This document shows positions 6,657-10,312 of a stretch of DNA of 10,312 nt, in pieces (the first letter of the stretch is position 1; every line of letters starts with the position of its first letter). The notes below the pieces were generated by a model. The model searched no databases, was not told where the DNA came from, and worked only from the letters and a program-made list of their open reading frames with translations. The position numbers and the translations under genes are program-made. This stretch comes from Isohypsibius dastychi (taxonomy: Eukaryota; Tardigrada; Eutardigrada; Parachela; Isohypsibiidae), in contig JAQIWT010001567.1 of assembly GCA_034696485.1 (NCBI GenBank), forward strand, positions 1 through 10,312, in the 5' to 3' direction.

Positions 6657-9181
6657 TTAAAAGGTCGGATTTTTGAAAAAGTGACGAGCACTAATTAGTG
6701 CTTCAAGAGTCAAATTGAACGCCGGATGGACTTCTTCCAGCTCATTGGCGTCGCTTTCCAGAATGGTCTTCAGGTCAGATCCAGGTAAAAACTGCGCGAT
6801 GGAAACCCCGGCTAATGCGTAGCAGGTATGATAAAAATCAGGCGCTTTTTCCGGCTTGTCACAGATTCCACCGTCGACTGTCTGACAACAAACAATCACA
6901 TATTCTTGCAACGCAAATCGGTCAAAAAACAGCGAGTCCATGGCAATGTTTTTCAGATCTGGATGGGATTTCAGAACTTGCTGCAAAAGCGGAAATACGG
7001 CACCTTGCCAGAAAGTGTAGCAACTGTCGACAAGTTTGTTGGTCCGGCCCTAAGAACACAAAGTAGGGAAATATAACCACAAAGGTGATTAAAAAATCAG
7101 TCAACAATAAATCAGTCAAAACTAAATAATACATGAATAGCATATGTACATATATTATAAACAAATAAGAAACAGATGAAATTTGATAAATAAAGACTGA
7201 ATGTACGATGAATAAACAGATAATAAACGGGTACAGAAAATAAATAAACAATCACAAAGAAAAAATAGCAAGTAAATAACAAATAAATGATCAATTAATC
7301 GATTATGGTAGCATGAATGAAAAAAGAGGGCAAATGAACTGGATAAAACTGTACCTGAATTGAACAATATCACAAAAAACTATTCGTTCCAATCAAATAA
7401 AATTAGAACAAATTTAAAACGAAAAATATTTTTCAGGCAGATCTTCTGATATAAAATCCTGTCGGAAAACCGGTATACCTGGAATCCTCCTTCATATCTC
7501 ATTTGCCGAAACGCCAGCCATCTGACCAAAGCGTCCAAATCACATATAAACGGTTTGTCCATCAAATAAAGCGATGCAAATGCGCAGTAAGTGTAACCGC
7601 CATGTGCTTCAGCTCCCGGAAGTGCTGCAAAGACAAGGAAGGTTGGTTGTGAAAAAATGTAGAAGCGACTCATGGGTTAATTCTGACCGCGTGGGCTGTC
7701 GCCGGTTTACGTGGCGGACAGATTTTTACTGCAGTTTACAATTCGGTGGTACAAGTACACTACATTATTACTACAGGTACAATCTGAACTGACCTCCGAA
7801 TCCGCCTTCATACGTTTGGCAGTCCACAAGCCAGTCTCCGGTAAAATCGAACAGGGGCTGCAATGGGATGTTGAGAAGAACCGCAACGGAAACAGCGCAA
7901 TAGACAGCCCGAGTATCTGTTTCTGCATCATCACTCATTGTGAATGATCCATCTGGACATTTCATTTTGTAAAGAAAAGATGTGACTCCAGGGATGTCGA
8001 TGACGGATAAGGCTTCCGGTGTACCAATGCAGCATAGTGCCATACAGGAAGCGTACGTTGATGCGAGGTGAGAACTTTGCCGGGGGCCACCTGAAACAGA
8101 AAACAAAGACTCTCATGTTTTTGAAATTAAAATAGTTGAGCGTTTATCTACAGTACAGTATCTACAGTATCTGTATTTACATTCACAGGTGCGTAATCCG
8201 AATCTCTTTTCGTTCATTTCCCATACAACATTTAGCATCCGGAGTAAAGAACCCGAAAGTCAAGTACGTATTTCGAAAAGACATTCAACAGAGTAAATAA
8301 ATGAAATTTATAGACGGAAGAACTATCGTTCATCACTCACCGCCAAAACCACCGGTATTATTCTGACATGACCGAATGACACTCAGACTTCTGTCAAAGA
8401 AAACTCCGTTATGAATACAAATCCGCATATATTTTCTGGTGAATATTTACTTCTGCTGAATGTCTTCGGGGATGATTTCGCCCAACGTACGTAAGCCGTG
8501 CAAAATCCAGAAACAAAGCCATGGATGACTTGAGTCTAACGTCTGCAATGTCGTCAACACTAACGAGCCGGAAGTTTAATCGTAACGTTACAGAAAACTC
8601 CGCGTACCGAATAAGTGACCGGAAGTCGCTGAAATCCCTTCAATAGAAATCGGACCAGCTTTCTTCTATGGAGTCTTCTGCGAAGGAACAAAACAAGCAA
8701 TAACTAAAGAAGTCCAGGAAAAGAAACAAGCTAAGATGAAAGAACCTCCAATAACTCACTTAGCGGGGAAAGACTGAATTGCATTCGTTTCTCCATCTGG
8801 TGACAATTTCAGGTACAAATCCGCGCAGTTCTTTTCAACTTCCCACTTCATAACAGCAATGTGAATCAAGGCACGCAGATCCCACAGTGGTGAAATAAAT
8901 TACCTGAGCTTGAGTTGATGGGGTCCAAGGCATGGCTTCCCCATTATTCCAGAGATTCAAACAGTGGCAGCGCTCATGGCTTCGACAGTCTTCCGCAAGT
9001 TGAACGTCTTCGTTCTTGTCCATGCCTGTGACACAGGAAAATGTCGTTATCAGAAAAACAAAAAATGAAACGAAACCAAAACAATGAATTTTGATGTGAA
9101 ATATTTCATAGGCGTAGAAGGCCTTTTTCAGTGACCCCCACCTTTGGAGTTAACGTTGATTGATTGACTTTTTCTGCTCAT
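6657..9181 (-). CDS. FNTB: Protein farnesyltransferase beta subunit, nine exons, 417 or 431 aa
   Basis: Exons in order: 9181-9142, 9025-8904, 8845-8760, 8677-8608, 8542-8451, 8390-8341, 8090-7794, 7624-7479, 7049-6657. With the alpha subunit this enzyme joins farnesyl to the Cys of C-terminal CaaX boxes in the cytosol. Numbered from the ATG at 9023, residues line up with human FNTB at an offset of 1-2: PWLCFW (W100, W104, peptide site), GGFGGGPRQ, YEGGFG, EAHGGYTY (H246), MRYEGGFQ, GRTNKLVDSCYTFW (R289 and K292 for diphosphate; D295 and C297 bind zinc), and DFYHTCY (H361, third zinc ligand). All catalytic residues are kept, so it should be active. The human G between D and C is S here. An upstream exon 9181-9142 (MSRKSQSINVNSK) splices in phase and gives 431 aa, nearer the human 437; alternatively the message starts at 9023, just after an acceptor (tcacag). 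The protein ends soon after the last barrel helices. Confidence 0.95.
7077..7400. repeat. AT-rich low-complexity sequence inside the largest FNTB intron
   Basis: The intron 7050-7478 (429 bp) is the longest in the window. It is filled with A-rich plus-strand sequence carrying many imperfect aataaac, ataaata and aacaaat units. The minus-strand open frames here (rich in Phe, Leu, Tyr, Ile) are products of that bias, not genes. Confidence 0.6.
8147..8176. repeat. Short repeats of tctacagta in an FNTB intron
   Basis: Two copies of tctacagta (8147-8155 and 8161-8169) are separated by a further cagta and followed by tctgta. They lie inside the 250-bp intron 8091-8340. They make a small partly self-complementary cluster (acagta/tactgt); no function is evident. 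Confidence 0.6.
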
Positions 9182-9499
9182 GTTCACCGCTTGATCACGT
9201 ACCCGCGCAGAGCGTAATGACAAGAAAGTGCGAACTGCGAAGCATGAAGATGGACGAATTCTAATCAATCTGTCATAACAAAATAATTGCTAGACTAATC
9301 TCAAGGATTTCTTGAGACTTTAACGACCATTCACAATAACGACAGATACGTATTTGAGAAAATATATCCAATCTTCAAAAACCTTATCGCCGAAATTCAC
9401 AGCTTCCGCCTCTCACCAGACAAGTTCTCAGAAACGCATTTCTAGTTGCTATCACAGCTCTTCTCAAGAAGATTATTTAAAACGCCGGGGTCAGGTTGC
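9182..9499. other. Intergenic region between two minus-strand genes
   Basis: It must contain the 3' untranslated region of the gene ending at 9500 and the 5' region of FNTB. There is no canonical AATAAA on the minus strand close to the stop at 9500. It holds a perfect 7-bp hairpin (9299-9317). No coding exon is supported. Confidence 0.5.
9299..9317. other. Perfect 7-bp inverted repeat with 5-nt loop
   Basis: TCTCAAG and CTTGAGA flank a gattt loop. Same-size hairpins arise by chance in 10 kb, but this one sits midway between two genes transcribed in the same direction, where 3'-end processing would occur. Confidence 0.5.
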
Positions 9500-9923
9500 T
9501 CATTTCTTGACACTTTCTTCTTCATCATCCGGAAGTCCATCGGTTGATTTACTAGGCGGCGGCCTAAGTTTGTACTCTTGCTCCGGGGTTACGGTTCTGT
9601 AAACTCTATGTTGATCCGGTGGTGCTTGCATCGAATGAAACCTCCTGACATGTTCCCGATATGCATAATGTGGGTCTTTCTCCGGATGTCCACTATAAGG
9701 GTCAAAGCCGCCACTTCCACGTGGACCAGTGTCCGAAAACTCTTTCATGAACAACATGAGCATAATTAACAAGATAAACAATCCGAAACCATCTCCAAAA
9801 CTCCGAATTTCAATATTTCTCCTGAAATTCATGTCCTGCCTAGCCTGTGGCCCAGAGTCCCCTTTCCAAGAGTGATAACGATTAATCCGTTCTTGTCGTT
9901 GACGCATATCTTGGTAATGCTGT
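9500..9923 (-). CDS. Last exon of a single-pass membrane protein, possibly DNAJC30-like
   Basis: The exon begins after a clean acceptor (gcttatttcag) and runs open for 140 codons to TGA. It starts in the middle of a codon, so the ATG at 9907 is internal. The order is: a basic, Gln/Arg-rich helix (QHYQDMRQRQERINRYHSW), a charged linker, a hydrophobic stretch (FGLFILLIMLMLFM, about 41-54 counted from 9907) that is one short membrane span, then a polar Pro/Gly/His/Tyr-rich tail ending DDEEESVKK. The HY followed by repeated Arg/Gln before a span resembles the C-terminal part of the mitochondrial J-protein DNAJC30, which however ends right after its span; this tail is about 80 residues longer. The J domain is not visible, so the name is only a suggestion. 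The reading frame is firm, the identity is not. Confidence 0.75.
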
Positions 9924-10312
9924 CTGAAATAAGCAAATAAGTTACTTCCAGTGGTTTTTGAGCCAGATACATGCGACTCAGCAATCCCGTTTACGAAAAT
10001 CCCAAGTCACAGCAAAGTCTCAAAAACTTAAAAGGTCAACAAAATTTTCGAGTAATCCCAAGAAAACTTCCCTGTTAAATCCATATCCAAACTGTCACAA
10101 AAAATCAATTATCAGTTAACTATTCGGATAAAACTTTAGAGGGTAAAATAAAGATGCGTTAAACGTTTTCCGAATTGGGATGTGTCAGCGAAACAACAGG
10201 ATTTTTATTGTCCAATTGGATCGCTTGGAAGTATGATCCAAGTCTATATTTGAAGTAATTTCACAATGATTGTAAGATTTCCGGTTAACGTCCATAATTC
10301 TCAAATTCTTTA
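9924..10312 (-). other. Intron and unresolved upstream part of the membrane-protein gene
   Basis: The last exon needs an upstream partner ending in phase 2. One candidate donor (ttttc|gtaaac, cut after 9995) would give a 71-bp intron but only a short open exon before it. Other short open stretches at about 10170-10245 and 10050-10092 exist, but they are open in more than one frame or strand and do not join in phase. I call no exon here; the J domain or other N-terminal part may lie beyond 10312. Confidence 0.4.

Noticed and set aside
7112-7373. Overlapping minus-strand open frames rich in Phe, Leu and Tyr that look like membrane proteins
   Set aside because: They lie in the AT-rich intron of FNTB and mirror base composition, with no splice or start support.
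8835-9023. A 62-residue Cys/His-rich small protein starting at 9023
   Set aside because: Its first 40 codons are an FNTB exon; the remainder is intron read-through past the donor at 8903.
1422-9537. Octamer ccggaagt seen seven times, all on the plus strand, as possible ETS-type sites
   Set aside because: Four of the seven lie in minus-strand coding exons, where they encode Leu-Pro with codons CTT CCG. The other three are an upstream site (about 3924), and two introns. Codon choice explains most of the excess.
9354-9602. Plus-strand Ser-rich open frame
   Set aside because: It overlaps the 3' part of the minus-strand membrane-protein exon in antisense and its downstream region; low-complexity Ser content mirrors GAA/GAT-rich codons on the other strand.

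Overview
The window is nuclear DNA of a small-genome animal. It holds multi-exon genes with short GT-AG introns (mostly 52-116 bp) whose acceptors often read tttcag, tttgcag or ttttag, packed at about one gene per 2 kb on both strands. The recognisable proteins are eukaryotic (a saccharopine dehydrogenase-like oxidoreductase and the beta subunit of protein farnesyltransferase). Intron style and density suit a nematode or another compact invertebrate such as a tardigrade; I cannot separate these from sequence alone. I see no bacterial, viral, CRISPR or transposon gene.

Layout, left to right. (1) 1-236, + strand: the last two exons of an unrecognised gene. (2) 337 to at least 2216, - strand: a seven-exon gene for an unrecognised soluble protein of at least 380 residues; its 5' end is not resolved. 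It converges on gene 1 with only 100 bp between stop codons. (3) 2651-3086, + strand: a weakly supported three-exon candidate for a very small protein. (4) 3087-4053: non-coding as far as I can see, upstream of the next gene. (5) 4054-6225, + strand: a complete SCCPDH-like gene, 13 exons, 444 residues, ending in a dilysine-type KKEL tail. A 17-bp tandem repeat starts at its stop codon, and a phase-compatible set of alternative 3' exons lies behind it. (6) 6657-9181, - strand: a complete farnesyltransferase beta-subunit gene, nine coding exons, 417 or 431 residues depending on the start, with the zinc and substrate residues kept. (7) 9500-9923, - strand: the last exon of a single-pass membrane protein, perhaps related to DNAJC30; its upstream exons are unresolved or outside the window.

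The genes do not form an obvious pathway. Farnesyltransferase acts in protein prenylation, and SCCPDH-like proteins are linked to membranes and lipid droplets in other animals. Open frames alone mislead here: several real exons are shorter than 40 codons, and some longer open frames are intron read-through or antisense shadows. All exon models were built by eye from splice signals, reading phase and protein similarity.
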